This document shows, piece by piece, positions 17,125 to 26,092 of a stretch of 64,000 bases of DNA. Where the stretch lies: assembly GCA_963667375.1 (NCBI GenBank), contig OY763323.1, positions 2,542,001 through 2,606,000 of the forward strand. The letters run 5' to 3'. Every line of letters begins with the position of its first letter. Positions within the stretch are counted from its first letter, which is position 1. The position numbers and the translations under genes were made by a program. Below the pieces are notes generated by a model. It ran no database searches, had not been told where the DNA came from, and saw only the letters and a program-made list of their open reading frames with translations. The stretch comes from G963556115 sp963667375 (GTDB lineage: Bacteria > Planctomycetota > SZUA-567).

Positions 17125-20100
17125 ATGGCTTTTAATCTGATTACCGCGTCATCGCTGGAGGTACTGGCTGGGAGGCTGGCAGATAATATTTTCTGCGGGC
17201 TTGACGGAGCATTGTCTTTTCCTCAGGTTATTATTCAGAGTTCCGGCATGGAACGCTGGCTTTCATTGCGGCTGGCTGCTGATCTTGGTGTGATTGCTGG
17301 GGTGGAGTTCTATTTTCTGAACGGCTATTTTCAGGATGTCATTGCTGCGGCTTACACTAAGGACCAGTCTGGAGATTGTCAGCTTCTGACTGTATCCCAG
17401 CTGCAGTGGATCATCTTCGCGCTTCTTGAGGAAGCGGAGAGTAATAAATTATTCAAAACGGTGCATGATTATATTGGCGGGGACAGTATCCGGCGTTATC
17501 AGCTGGCAGTGAAATTAGCTGAGCTTTATGATAAATATGCACTCTACCGTTCGGACTGGCTGCTCGCATGGGAAGATGGTGGAGCTGAAGCTTTCACCGG
17601 TGACAGGCGTGAGGGCTTCTGGCTCGCAGAGCTCTGGTCACTCATCAAGAGAAGAACCCCCGCGTACAGCATCGCGGAACTTGCAGCTGAATGTAAAAAA
17701 TGGCTTGGCGGAGATATTGAGTTCGCAGCCACTCCGGTTCATATTTTCGGGGTCTCCAGTATGCCTCCGCTGTATCTGGAGCTGCTGGTAGGACTGTCCA
17801 GGCATATTGAGGTGTATTTCTATTATTTGGAGGTCTCTCATGAGTACTGGGGACTGGTACGCTCGGAAAAAGAGCTGTTGCGACGGGAGGGGAGTAATTA
17901 TGAGGAGGGGAATCCGCTGCTGGCTAGTTTCGGCGGCAGAAACAGGGATTTTCTTAACTTATTGACAACTTATGCTGCTGATAGCGGTTTTAATGAGGAA
18001 GAGAGAGGTGAGGTCGGATCTACAGGTGATATGACCGCTGTGATGGTGCCGTTATTGCATAGAGTGCAGGCTGGGATTCGTTTTATGGAGCAGCCCGAGG
18101 AGAAGAGTGTGGTTCTTGGTCAGGATCACAGTATCAGGTTTCACTCCTGTTTTGGTCGCATGCGGCAGGTACAGGCGTTATATCAGACATTGCTCGGACT
18201 TTTCAGTGCTGATCCGACGCTGAAGCCCAAGGATATACTGGTTCTTACGCCGTCGATAAAAGATTTCGTTCCATATATTCGCGCGGTGTTCGGTGGGGTC
18301 GCCAGTGATTCTGCGGAATATATTCCGTATACTATCAGTGACAGGGCTGTTGGTGCCGATAACCGTGTATGCTCCGGACTGTCCGCAATTCTGGAGTTAC
18401 TAGCCGGCAGGTTCAGAGTCTCCGAGGTTTGGAGTATTTATGCGGATCCGGTGTATTTCGCGGCTGCCGGTATTGATGCTGACGATCTGATGTTGGTCAA
18501 GAAGTGGCTGAATACTTTGCAGGTACACTGGGGGCTGGATGCGGCGCAGCGTAAAGAGATATGCGGCACTGGAACGAATGAAAGCACCTGGAAGGAGGCG
18601 GAGGAGCGTCTGCTGCTGGGGTACGCCACCGGGGAAACTGCTGCCTGTTATCTGCTGCGTGATGGCCGGGAGCTTCTGGGTGTAGATGTTGCAGGACGGA
18701 TTAACGCGCTGCAGAGTTGGCTGGAGTTTCTGGCGCGGCTTTTTGACTTTTACCGGCGATACCGGCGGTGCCGTAAGGCTGGTGATTGGATCGGTTTTAC
18801 CCGTGAGCTGCTGGCGGCATTTTATGATAATACCGGTAATTTAAAACAGGTTGTCCTTCTGGCATTGGCGGAACTTGAGAATACCTTTACACAATCTGCG
18901 ATGATTGATGTGGAACTTGATTTTGAAGTTTATCAACTGGAATTGACCACGGCACTGGAGCAGACAAGCTCAGGAGCGGGATTTATAATGGGAGGCGTTA
19001 CCTTCTGTCAGTTTCAGCCGATGCGAAATATTCCTTCGCGTATTATCTGTATGCTGGGAATGGATGAAGGTGCCTTCCCGCGGGTGGTCAAACCGTTGAC
19101 ATTTGATATCTCTGCTGCCGAACGGCGGCTGTGTGACCCTTCACTCAAGCTTGATGATCAAGGGGTATTCCTTGAGACTATTTTATCGGTGACAGAAAAA
19201 CTGCTGATCTTTTATTCGGGGCGCGGGATCAGAAAGGGTGAGGAACTGGTGCCGGCGGTACCGGTTGTACTGCTGCAGAATTATCTTGAGCGCTTCTATT
19301 CTACTGCTGCTGGTGAAGTCGGTATACTTGGGCAGCTGACGGTTGAGCATCCGCTTCAGAGCTTTTCACCCAGATATTTTTCTGGTACGAATTCAGAACT
19401 GGCGAGTTTTTCAGCTGTTGATTGTAAGGTTGCTACCAGTATCGCCGGTGTTACACAAGATCCCATTAAAGAATTTTTACCCTTGACTGCTATTGAAATT
19501 TCGGAAATTGCGGCTCGGGACTCGGAAATAAATTTCGCGCAGCTCCTGTCATTTTACGCGCATCCGTGTCGCTGGTATCTGCAGAACCGGTGCGCGGTTT
19601 TCCTGCGGTCTCCAGAGGAGGAGCTGCCTGCTGATACTGATCGTCTGCTGCTGGAGGGAGGATATCGGCGTCAGCAGTTATTGAACTATATTCTGAGCAG
19701 CCGGGTAGCTGGCACGGCTAAAGAGGATATTTACCGGCTGGTCGCGGCGCAGCGGGTGTTGCCGGTAGGAGAGTATGCGATAACAGCTTTCGAGCGGCTG
19801 CACCGGGAAACGGATGTGCTTGCGGCAGCCTTCGGTGATGTCACCTCCGGGGCGAGTGGTGAGTTTGCCGGCAGGGTTGTATTGCCGGTTTCAGAAGGGG
19901 AGGATGAAATTACACTCGAGTATTTGCTGGAGCCTCTAGACCTTTATGGCGGTGAAACGGTGAATATGCACTGGCATTTTTCTAATAAAGGTTCATGGCG
20001 CAACTACAGTGAACTCTGGCTCTCACATCTGCTGTATTCACTGCTTCTTAAGCCAGGGCTATCGTTTCAAAGCCGACTGTATAATTCAGAAGGTAAAGCA

Positions 20101-20466
20101 GAGCTGATGTTTGACAGATTTGACCCCGAAGCTGCCAGGAGCTGGCTAGGACGTTATCTTTGGGGATTTCTTGCCGGGATGGTACGACCGCTGCCGCTAT
20201 TCAAAGGCGCGAGCCTTGAGTATGCAAGGCAGCTGCATGCACCGCGGAGTCAGAAAACAGCTGATGAGGCATTGCTGGCGGCAAGAACAAAATACGTTGG
20301 AAGCAGCTTTGGCGGTGACTATCCGGATTCCGGTGATAATTATATCCGGTGCTGTTTCGGTCATGATTTTACCGGAGTTGAAGCCGGAGCGGCTGAGTTC
20401 AGGTATTGTTGCGAGGAGTTTGTGCTGCCGCTTTTCGTCAATAATGCCGCCGGAGGTGACAGTTGA
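17125..20466 (+). CDS. recC: RecC, exonuclease V gamma subunit
   Basis: The 1113-residue protein has the RecC opening (SSLEVLAGRLADNIF, SSGMERWLSLRLA) and the later LGMDEGAFPR motif found in RecC and AddB-like proteins. The length matches E. coli RecC (about 1120). RecC holds the complex together, splits the duplex and reads Chi. It has no functional helicase or nuclease site of its own, and none is visible here. It is the first gene of a recC-recB-recD run; its stop overlaps the recB start (TTGA). Confidence 0.93.
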   Translation: MAFNLITASSLEVLAGRLADNIFCGLDGALSFPQVIIQSSGMERWLSLRLAADLGVIAGVEFYFLNGYFQDVIAAAYTKDQSGDCQLLTVSQLQWIIFALLEEAESNKLFKTVHDYIGGDSIRRYQLAVKLAELYDKYALYRSDWLLAWEDGGAEAFTGDRREGFWLAELWSLIKRRTPAYSIAELAAECKKWLGGDIEFAATPVHIFGVSSMPPLYLELLVGLSRHIEVYFYYLEVSHEYWGLVRSEKELLRREGSNYEEGNPLLASFGGRNRDFLNLLTTYAADSGFNEEERGEVGSTGDMTAVMVPLLHRVQAGIRFMEQPEEKSVVLGQDHSIRFHSCFGRMRQVQALYQTLLGLFSADPTLKPKDILVLTPSIKDFVPYIRAVFGGVASDSAEYIPYTISDRAVGADNRVCSGLSAILELLAGRFRVSEVWSIYADPVYFAAAGIDADDLMLVKKWLNTLQVHWGLDAAQRKEICGTGTNESTWKEAEERLLLGYATGETAACYLLRDGRELLGVDVAGRINALQSWLEFLARLFDFYRRYRRCRKAGDWIGFTRELLAAFYDNTGNLKQVVLLALAELENTFTQSAMIDVELDFEVYQLELTTALEQTSSGAGFIMGGVTFCQFQPMRNIPSRIICMLGMDEGAFPRVVKPLTFDISAAERRLCDPSLKLDDQGVFLETILSVTEKLLIFYSGRGIRKGEELVPAVPVVLLQNYLERFYSTAAGEVGILGQLTVEHPLQSFSPRYFSGTNSELASFSAVDCKVATSIAGVTQDPIKEFLPLTAIEISEIAARDSEINFAQLLSFYAHPCRWYLQNRCAVFLRSPEEELPADTDRLLLEGGYRRQQLLNYILSSRVAGTAKEDIYRLVAAQRVLPVGEYAITAFERLHRETDVLAAAFGDVTSGASGEFAGRVVLPVSEGEDEITLEYLLEPLDLYGGETVNMHWHFSNKGSWRNYSELWLSHLLYSLLLKPGLSFQSRLYNSEGKAELMFDRFDPEAARSWLGRYLWGFLAGMVRPLPLFKGASLEYARQLHAPRSQKTADEALLAARTKYVGSSFGGDYPDSGDNYIRCCFGHDFTGVEAGAAEFRYCCEEFVLPLFVNNAAGGDS

Positions 20467-23400
20467 AGAATATGCATGAATTTTCAATAGCAGAGCAGAC
20501 CCTTGAGCCGGCAGTGACACTGATTGAAGCGAGTGCCGGTACCGGTAAAACCTATAATATTCAGCATCTGTATCTGCGTTTTGTGCTGGAGAAGGGATTT
20601 ACGCCGGATCGGATACTGGTCGTAACCTTCTCGCGGGAAGCAACTGCTGAATTGAAGCAGCGTATAGGAGCTAACCTGGCGAGTGCGGAGAGCATTCTTC
20701 TGGAACACTACCGGGAGGATGGTTCTGGTAACGTAACAGCGGATGTTGATCAGACACTGGTTCTGCTGCTGGAAATGGCGCTGAAGCTAAACGGTTATAC
20801 TGAGGTCTTGCGGCGGGTGCAGTTTGCGGTCAGAGCTATGGATGAAGCGGCAATTCAGACTATTCATGGTTTCTGCCTCTCACTGCTTGGTGACTATGCT
20901 TTTGAGAGCGGAGCTTTGTTCGGGGTTGAACTGGCGGAGGATAGGAGCAGATTGTTTGCTGAACTGCTGGCTGATTATGTTGAGTCGCGGATTGCATCGC
21001 GGAGTGATATGGAGGGGGCACTACTCAGGGAGTATCTCAACCTGAATGTGTTGGAAAAACTTCCTGAAAAAGTCTATGCGCGTGATGATATTGAAATTAT
21101 CGGTTCGGCACAACTTCCTGATATCGGTAGTATCTATACACGGCTGAAGTTTGAGGATTTTACAGCACTGCGTAAAGTTCTGAAGAGTAAGCGTGGCACT
21201 AAATCATATGTTATTCTTGATTTTATTGAGAATCATCCGTCTCCCACTGCTGAGGAGCTGCTGGAGTTTATCTGCTTTATTAACAGTAAAGAGGTGGACA
21301 ATATTATAAAAGCCAAATATTTTCAGACGGTCTTTCCTCAGGATTTTCAGGACGGAATTATGAAAATCCGTCAAATACCGGATATAATCGCATTTCAAGG
21401 TTATACGGATTTTATTGGCTATCTGGAGCACTATTGTGCAGAGTTGATGCCGGCGCAGGAGGAAGCCAGACTGCTGTTTGATGATCTTCTGTATCTTACA
21501 AGGAAGGCCGTAAAAGAGAATAAACGCGGGCTGGTATCAAAGGTGCGGGCAATGTATCCAGTGGCGCTGGTAGATGAATTTCAGGATACCAGCGGGGTGC
21601 AGTATGAGGTGTTTAATATGCTCTTCGGTAATAAGCAGGCTGCATTTTTTATGATTGGCGATCCCAAGCAGTCAATATATGCTTTTCGCGGAGCGGATAT
21701 TAATTCTTATCTAGAGGCGGTTAACGGACCAGGGGTATGCCGGGCGACATTGACGCAGAATTTTCGTTCGACACCGGATTTTATCGCGGCAATGAATGCG
21801 CTGTTTGTCAATAGAGAGGATGCAGGCGGTGTTAAATTGCCATTTATTCTGCCTGGTATTGATTATATTGAGGTCTCGGCCGGAGGTAAATCCGGTTGCC
21901 GGTTGTGTGGTAACGATTGCTTAGCACCGCTGGAAATACGCTGGAATTCTCCTGAGACGGAACTTAAAGTAAGTGATGCGGAACAGGAAATTATCCGGTC
22001 GGTTGCAGTCGATATCGCCTCTAAGCTTACTGCGGCGCAGAATGGTGAGCTGTATCTTGATGATAATGGGGCGCAGATGCAGCTTCAGCCCGCTGATTTT
22101 GCGGTACTGGTAGATAAAAATATTCAGGGTGAATGGGTTCGCAGTGAGCTAAACAGACGCGGTGTAACTGGTGTGCTCCTTAAAAGTGACAGTGTCTTCT
22201 CCTCTGTTGAAGCCGATGAGCTGGGTATTATTCTTGGGGCGATGCAGAGACAAAATCGGGAGACTGGGTTGATGTCTGCACTTACAACCAGATGCTTTGA
22301 CTATTCACTTGCGGAACTTGCTGATTACCGGCTTGAAGAGAATCGTCTGCTCGACTACTGGCTGGATTTTTTCAGTGAGTTATCTGAGATTCTTGAAAAT
22401 CGCGGTTTTTTACAGGCTATAACCATTTTCTTTGAGCGTGAGCATGAAAATGTGGGTCATGGCAGTGTGAAATCGGTGCTTGCCGGTCTTGCTGGCGGTG
22501 AACGTATTCTGACTAATTATCTCCAGCTGGTGGAAATTCTGGAGCAGGAACTGTTGCGGCGAAATTATCAGGGGCGGGAAGTGCTGCAGATTCTCGACGC
22601 GATGCGGCTGGAAGTATCAAGTAGTGAAGAGCATGAGATGAGGCTTGAAAGCGATGAGAATGCCGTTAAAATTATGACGGTACACAAGAGCAAAGGTCTG
22701 CAGTTTCCGATTGTTTATCTGCCGTTTATGTTTGCCGGGCGGCAGGATAAGAGCCGGTTTTCAGCTCCGATCACCTGTCATCTTGCTAACGGTCGAACCG
22801 GGTTGATTCTTTCGCAAGAGGCGCTTGCTGAAAAACAGCAGCAGCTGCAACTGGAAGCCAGAGCGGAGCGTATGCGACTACTGTATGTCGGGGTGACCCG
22901 GGCTATTGTTAAATGTATAATTTATGGCGGATTGGTAAAAGGGGTTGAGGCTTCGGCGCTTGCGGATATTTTCGCTGCTGACTTTTCCCGGCTGACTGAA
23001 CTGCAGCGTAACCGTAATATAGCTGTTGTCGCTGGCTGGGATTATCAGGAACAATTTTACCGGCAGCAGGTTAGTACAGCTGGTTTCGCTTTTCAGCGAT
23101 TTAGTGGTGAGATTGAACGTGACTGGGGCGTGATGAGTTATTCTTCACTGGTAAGCCATGATTTCAGCAGTCATGATGTGCGCAGTGATATGTCCTGGGT
23201 GAGCGGGAGCGAGGCGGATGGAGCTGACGTTATCGATAATCTCTATCCTCTGCCTTCAAGTAATATTGTCGGTAGCGCCGTTCATGAGATACTGGAGGGA
23301 ACCTGTTTCAGTCAGGTCGCTGCCGGGGTTGACCGTGGGTATATCATAGAGATATTAACTAAATTCGGAATCGCGCAGGGTGTCAGTTCTGGAAGTATAG

Positions 23401-24032
23401 ATTCTACAGGTGTGGCGGCGGTTACACGCCTGCTGGAAATTATCTCAGAATTAACCTTGGAATCGGATTATGGAAATCACTTTAGACTTTCCGAAGTTGC
23501 CGGTACAGCGCAGGTAGCTGAGATGGCATTTTATTTTCCGGTGCGGGAGCGTATTGACACCGCCAGACTTTATGATTTTTTTCGCGAACGAGGCTTGAAA
23601 CGCTTTAAGCATCGTGAGGAGTTTGCTGCCGTACTCTCAGGGCTTGGGCTGATACTTCAGCAGAGGGGATTTCGCGAAGGTTATCTTTACGGACTTATCG
23701 ATCTGGTATTTGAGCATGAAGGGCGATATTATTTTGCTGACTGGAAAACGAATAACCTGGCACGTTACGGGGGCTATAGCCCTCAGGCGGTACTTGCCAG
23801 TATGGGCGATTCAGGATATCTGCTGCAGTTTTATATTTATACTGCGGCACTCAATCTATATTTGCGTTCGCGTATCAGAAACTTTGATTATACTACACAT
23901 TTTGGTGGCGGATATTATCTGTATCTGCGGGGACTCGAGCTTGGTAACCGGTCCAATGGTGTCTTTTATGATCTGCCGAGTGAGGCAGATGTGACGGAGC
24001 TTATTGAAATATTCAGCGGAAGGAAACCATAA
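20463..24032 (+). CDS. recB: RecB, exonuclease V beta subunit (helicase-nuclease)
   Basis: The 1189-residue UvrD-type 3'-5' helicase has Walker A IEASAGTGKTYN (near residue 21), VDEFQDTSG, GDPKQSIYAFRGADI, MTVHKSKGLQFP and LLYVGVTRA. The C-terminal RecB nuclease domain is intact: GLIDLVFEHEGRYYFADWKT supplies the catalytic Asp pair and Lys, followed by a Gln-x3-Tyr motif. With RecC and RecD it degrades double-stranded ends and loads RecA. The start is TTG at 20463, which overlaps the recC stop: GGAGG (20452-20456) is 6 bases before it. The ATG at 20472 would be 15 bases away. Confidence 0.95.
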   Translation: MKNMHEFSIAEQTLEPAVTLIEASAGTGKTYNIQHLYLRFVLEKGFTPDRILVVTFSREATAELKQRIGANLASAESILLEHYREDGSGNVTADVDQTLVLLLEMALKLNGYTEVLRRVQFAVRAMDEAAIQTIHGFCLSLLGDYAFESGALFGVELAEDRSRLFAELLADYVESRIASRSDMEGALLREYLNLNVLEKLPEKVYARDDIEIIGSAQLPDIGSIYTRLKFEDFTALRKVLKSKRGTKSYVILDFIENHPSPTAEELLEFICFINSKEVDNIIKAKYFQTVFPQDFQDGIMKIRQIPDIIAFQGYTDFIGYLEHYCAELMPAQEEARLLFDDLLYLTRKAVKENKRGLVSKVRAMYPVALVDEFQDTSGVQYEVFNMLFGNKQAAFFMIGDPKQSIYAFRGADINSYLEAVNGPGVCRATLTQNFRSTPDFIAAMNALFVNREDAGGVKLPFILPGIDYIEVSAGGKSGCRLCGNDCLAPLEIRWNSPETELKVSDAEQEIIRSVAVDIASKLTAAQNGELYLDDNGAQMQLQPADFAVLVDKNIQGEWVRSELNRRGVTGVLLKSDSVFSSVEADELGIILGAMQRQNRETGLMSALTTRCFDYSLAELADYRLEENRLLDYWLDFFSELSEILENRGFLQAITIFFEREHENVGHGSVKSVLAGLAGGERILTNYLQLVEILEQELLRRNYQGREVLQILDAMRLEVSSSEEHEMRLESDENAVKIMTVHKSKGLQFPIVYLPFMFAGRQDKSRFSAPITCHLANGRTGLILSQEALAEKQQQLQLEARAERMRLLYVGVTRAIVKCIIYGGLVKGVEASALADIFAADFSRLTELQRNRNIAVVAGWDYQEQFYRQQVSTAGFAFQRFSGEIERDWGVMSYSSLVSHDFSSHDVRSDMSWVSGSEADGADVIDNLYPLPSSNIVGSAVHEILEGTCFSQVAAGVDRGYIIEILTKFGIAQGVSSGSIDSTGVAAVTRLLEIISELTLESDYGNHFRLSEVAGTAQVAEMAFYFPVRERIDTARLYDFFRERGLKRFKHREEFAAVLSGLGLILQQRGFREGYLYGLIDLVFEHEGRYYFADWKTNNLARYGGYSPQAVLASMGDSGYLLQFYIYTAALNLYLRSRIRNFDYTTHFGGGYYLYLRGLELGNRSNGVFYDLPSEADVTELIEIFSGRKP

Positions 24033-25966
24033 TGGACGATATCTTCTCTGCTTATGATATGCTCAAGGTCATGTATGAGCTTGGCGCGATACGGTATCTT
24101 GATTATGCCTTTGCCATGTTTATAAGGCGAGAAGAGTCGTCTGAGGAGCGGCATATTATTTCGTCTCTGGCCGGATTATTAAGCTGCAGTACAACCAGGG
24201 CTAATAATGTCTGTCTGGATTTGAATGATCCGCTCGGTTTTTTTGCTACGCTTGGTCTTGACTTCACTCCTGAGACAGAAGACGCATTCACCGCGGTATG
24301 CAACGATATGTCTCTGCTCTTGGATGGCTGTAACTTTACAGAATTATTTACTGATTCCTCTACTGTCACTGTTGCCGGTTCTGAAGAAACTGGAATAAGT
24401 TCGAAGCCGCTGGTGTTTTCCAGGGGGCGGCTCTATCTAAAGCAGTATTACGAAGCGGAAGAGATTATTGTCGCTACTATAAAATCACGAGTGGCGCAGG
24501 CTGTTTCGGAATTACCTCCAGTGTTGTTTTCAAACCTGGAGTCGGTTTACAGCCGGTTTGTAGACAGCAGGAGCTGGGGGCAGAAGATAGCGGTGTTCAC
24601 TGCATTGCGTTCGCAGTTCGCGCTTATTACAGGCGGCCCTGGAACCGGTAAGACTACTGTGGTTGCGATACTGCTCGCTTTATATTTTTCAGTGCACGGT
24701 GCTGCCAGAGTTGCACTTGTGGCTCCGACCGGGAAAGCGCAGGCACGTCTGAAGGAAGCGGTTTATGCCGAGCTTGAACGGCTCAATATTTCTCAAGAGG
24801 CGAAAGAGTGTTTCAGACGTATAACCTTTAAAACTATTCACAGTCTGTTAGGGTTGGGGCGGAACAGATCCGTGGAAGACCGGATAAAACTCGGGTTTGA
24901 TTTAATAATAGTTGATGAGGCTTCGATGGTAAGTGTGCTGCTTTTCCGCAGGCTGTTTGAGGCGGTACCGCCGTCTGCAAAACTTCTGCTGCTCGGGGAT
25001 AGAGATCAGCTTGCAGCGGTAGAGGGCGGGGCTGTACTCAGTGATCTGTACAATTCTGTTTCTCGGCCTCAGCGCTTCAGTGCTCAGTATCAGCGGGATT
25101 TTATTCGGGCTTTTTCTGATGCGGCGGAGGTCCCGGAGGTAAGCGCTGCGCCTGCGCTGCTGCAGGATGTTCTGGCGCCATTGGAGTATACCTTCCGCTT
25201 TTCTGCACAGAGCGGTATCGGCAGACTCAAGGATCTGCTCTCCGCCGGTGATCAGAATGAGTTACGGACGTTTCTCGCCAGCGATTTACCCTCGTATAGC
25301 AGCTCACTTGCGTTGCACCAGTTTTCTTCATATATTCCAGCGGTAAGAGAACGGGAACTGCTCCGCTTTATATCTGAATGGAAGAATGGCGGAGAGCGCT
25401 ATCTGGCATATCTGGAGTGCGCTACTGTCGCTGAGGCTTTTGTTCATTTCAGCCGGTTTCAGATTATTACCGTTTTGAATAACGGCAGTCTCAGTGTGTC
25501 AGGAATAAACCGCCTGCTGCTGCAGCTACTGGGTATGCATGAGGATGGTTGCCCTGGGCTGCCGGTGATGGTTGAGAAAAATGATTACCGCAATCAGATT
25601 TTTAATGGAGATGTCGGTATGTTCTGGCCGGATTCGCAGGGGGAACTCAAGGTCTGGTTTCCGGCGCTCTCTGCAGCTGCTGAAACTGAGGTTCCGGGGT
25701 TCAGATCTTTTTCGCCGGCCAAGATTCCGCTCTTCTCACCGGCGTTCGCTATGACTATTCATAAAGCTCAGGGATCGGGGTTTGATTCGGTACTGCTGGT
25801 TCTGCCTAATGTCGCCACCGAGATATTGACCCGGGAATTGCTTTATACTGCAGTTACACGTGCAAAAGATAAAATTGATATTTTCGGTGATGAAAAAGTA
25901 ATTGTAACTTCTGCTCTTAAAAAGGTTTGCAGAGTCAGTGGCTTGGGTGAAAAGTTGATCAGGTAA
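24032..25966 (+). CDS. recD: RecD, exonuclease V alpha subunit (5'-3' helicase)
   Basis: The 644-residue superfamily 1B helicase has TGGPGTGKTTVVAI (Walker A), FKTIHSLLG, IIVDEASMV (Walker B), LLLGDRDQLAAVEGGAVLSD, FAMTIHKAQGSGFDSV and LYTAVTRAKD. The N-terminal alpha-helical domain that contacts RecC is present, so this is true RecD and not the longer RecD2. The ATG overlaps the recB stop (TAATG). With recC and recB it forms a complete RecBCD set, so an AddAB system is not expected. Confidence 0.94.
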   Translation: MDDIFSAYDMLKVMYELGAIRYLDYAFAMFIRREESSEERHIISSLAGLLSCSTTRANNVCLDLNDPLGFFATLGLDFTPETEDAFTAVCNDMSLLLDGCNFTELFTDSSTVTVAGSEETGISSKPLVFSRGRLYLKQYYEAEEIIVATIKSRVAQAVSELPPVLFSNLESVYSRFVDSRSWGQKIAVFTALRSQFALITGGPGTGKTTVVAILLALYFSVHGAARVALVAPTGKAQARLKEAVYAELERLNISQEAKECFRRITFKTIHSLLGLGRNRSVEDRIKLGFDLIIVDEASMVSVLLFRRLFEAVPPSAKLLLLGDRDQLAAVEGGAVLSDLYNSVSRPQRFSAQYQRDFIRAFSDAAEVPEVSAAPALLQDVLAPLEYTFRFSAQSGIGRLKDLLSAGDQNELRTFLASDLPSYSSSLALHQFSSYIPAVRERELLRFISEWKNGGERYLAYLECATVAEAFVHFSRFQIITVLNNGSLSVSGINRLLLQLLGMHEDGCPGLPVMVEKNDYRNQIFNGDVGMFWPDSQGELKVWFPALSAAAETEVPGFRSFSPAKIPLFSPAFAMTIHKAQGSGFDSVLLVLPNVATEILTRELLYTAVTRAKDKIDIFGDEKVIVTSALKKVCRVSGLGEKLIR

Positions 25967-25976
25967 TCGTTTGCCT

Positions 25977-26001
25977 GAGCAAACCGGAATGCTCTTTTTT
26001 T
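25977..26001 (+). terminator. Short terminator after recD
   Basis: GAGCA (25977-25981) and TGCTC (25990-25994) pair around an 8-base loop, followed by seven T residues. The stem is short but the U-tract is good. Confidence 0.6.
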
Positions 26002-26010
26002 AAAAAGTTC

Positions 26011-26038
26011 TTGACATAAATAATTAAGTCGGTATTTT
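26011..26038 (+). promoter_or_regulatory. Promoter candidate for topA
   Basis: A consensus TTGACA (26011-26016) is followed after 16 bases by TATTTT (26033-26038). A perfect TATAAT also occurs at 26064-26069, without a matching -35. The topA GTG is at 26093. Confidence 0.4.
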
Positions 26039-26092
26039 CAAACAGGAATTATTGATTTCCTTATATAATGTATACAAAGCGGGAGTATAATA